From Gammaproteobacteria bacterium (lineage in GTDB: Bacteria > Pseudomonadota > Gammaproteobacteria > SZUA-140), in the NCBI GenBank assembly GCA_026994735.1, contig JALWQD010000182.1:1-5943 (forward strand): a stretch of 5,943 bases of DNA, given 5' to 3'. Under the pieces are notes generated by a model. That model did no database searches, was not told where the DNA came from, and saw only the letters and a program-made list of their open reading frames with translations. Shown here piece by piece: positions 5,231-5,943 of this stretch. Made by a program: the position numbers and the translations under genes. How positions within the stretch are numbered: position 1 is the stretch's first letter; each line of letters begins with the position of its first letter.

Positions 5231-5943
5231 TCAGTAGACCCTCGCCTTCGGTGGGAAACTGTCTACGGACAGCGGCTTCATCCGTACCGGCTTATAGTCC
5301 AGACGCCGCTGATCACTAAAGTAAAGAGAATGTCTGAGCCAATGGCGGTCATCCCGCTCGGGAAAATCGATACGGCTATGAGCACCCCGGCTTTCTTCAC
5401 GCGCCAAGGCAGAGGAAACGACCGCGAGTGCAATCGCCATCATGTTTTCCAGTTCCAACGCCTCGATACGAGCGGTATTAAAGACCTGACTAAAATCATG
5501 GAGCGTCGCCTGTTGTAAACGGTCATGCAGGGCGCTGACTTTCTTCAATCCCTCACGCATGACATCTTGCGTGCGAAAAACACTGCAGTAATCCTCCATG
5601 ACCTGTTGCAATTCATCACGTAACTCGGCAACCGACTCGCCGCCGCGATCGCGCGCATCCCAGCGGGCCAGGCGAGACAGAGGTAATTCAAGGCTTTCTT
5701 TCGCTAATTCACGGTGGTAACGGGTTTCGCGCAATTGCTCAACAATATGAATACCGGCAGCACGACCGAAAACAACAATATCCAACAGCGAATTACCACC
5801 CAGTCGGTTACCACCATGGACAGACACACAGGCGCACTCACCGACAGCAGAGAGACGGGGCACCGCCCACCGCGCAGTCCGTCGTCACGACGACCGGACC
5901 TGGGCACCCCGGTTAATGGAGACCCAGCACGTCCAATAATGAA
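5231..5943 (-). CDS. sdhA: Succinate dehydrogenase flavoprotein subunit SdhA, C-terminal part; 5' part outside the window
   Basis: SdhA oxidises succinate to fumarate using covalently bound FAD. Only the C-terminal ~237 codons are present. From about 5850 downward the sequence is a normal SdhA: GECACVSVHGGNRLGGNSLL, containing the substrate-binding Arg that matches E. coli Arg399, then VVFGRAAG, the late motif ESRGAHSRIDFPERDD, and the typical C-terminus MKPLSVDSFPPKARVY. Between about 5850 and 5943 the frame keeps the same spacing as E. coli SdhA: a His codon at 5941-5939 falls at the place of catalytic His354. However, most conserved residues there are replaced (the GG after His354 reads Cys-Trp; VPGLF/Y reads VPRLS), and a TGA stands in frame at 5887-5885. 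This looks like sequence error near a contig end more than a broken gene, because everything downstream is intact. The FAD-linked His lies outside the window. Confidence 0.93.

Noticed and set aside
5704..5907. Frameshift in sdhA, suggested by a second minus-strand frame near the window end
   Set aside because: The true sdhA frame keeps E. coli spacing from the catalytic His to VPGLY without an indel, and the other frame yields no SdhA motifs.

Overview
The window looks like ordinary chromosomal DNA of a gammaproteobacterium. The evidence is an E. coli-type FabI, an SdhB with the E. coli-type Asp ligand on its [2Fe-2S] cluster, and the gammaproteobacterial pair sdhE-ygfX. Base composition is moderate, by eye about half G+C. 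I cannot name a genus. There is no sign of an insertion sequence, phage, CRISPR array, tRNA or rRNA.

Layout: (1) Positions 1-1241, minus strand: the N-terminal ~413 codons of a periplasmic solute-binding protein of a peptide-type ABC transporter, whose C-terminus lies outside the window. (2) 1242-1449: a divergent intergenic region with a candidate promoter, a 9-bp direct repeat and a perfect 15-bp palindrome just upstream of fabI. (3) 1450-2232, plus: fabI, the NADH-dependent enoyl-ACP reductase of fatty acid synthesis, followed by a hairpin terminator. (4) 2277-2438: a short AT-rich non-coding stretch. (5) 2439-3701, plus: a dicarboxylate/amino acid:cation symporter of the SLC1/DAACS family, whose key sites resemble animal glutamate transporters (EAATs) more than the archaeal GltPh. 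(6) 3740-5943, minus: the tail of a succinate dehydrogenase operon in the order sdhA (partial), sdhB, sdhE, ygfX.

The sdh genes form a tightly packed transcription unit. sdhA and sdhB abut with no spacer, and sdhE, the FAD-attachment factor for SdhA, follows sdhB after 20 bases. The enzyme and its maturation factor are therefore probably made together. The symporter converges on this operon with only 38 bases between stop codons; it may import C4-dicarboxylates or acidic amino acids that feed the TCA cycle, but that link is inferred.

I did not find a clearly new biological system. The points most worth a second look are the EAAT-like residue set in the symporter, the palindrome in front of fabI, the sdhE-ygfX pair inside the sdh operon, and the last ~95 bases of the window. 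There sdhA departs sharply from its family and contains an in-frame stop, which most likely reflects poor sequence at a contig end.
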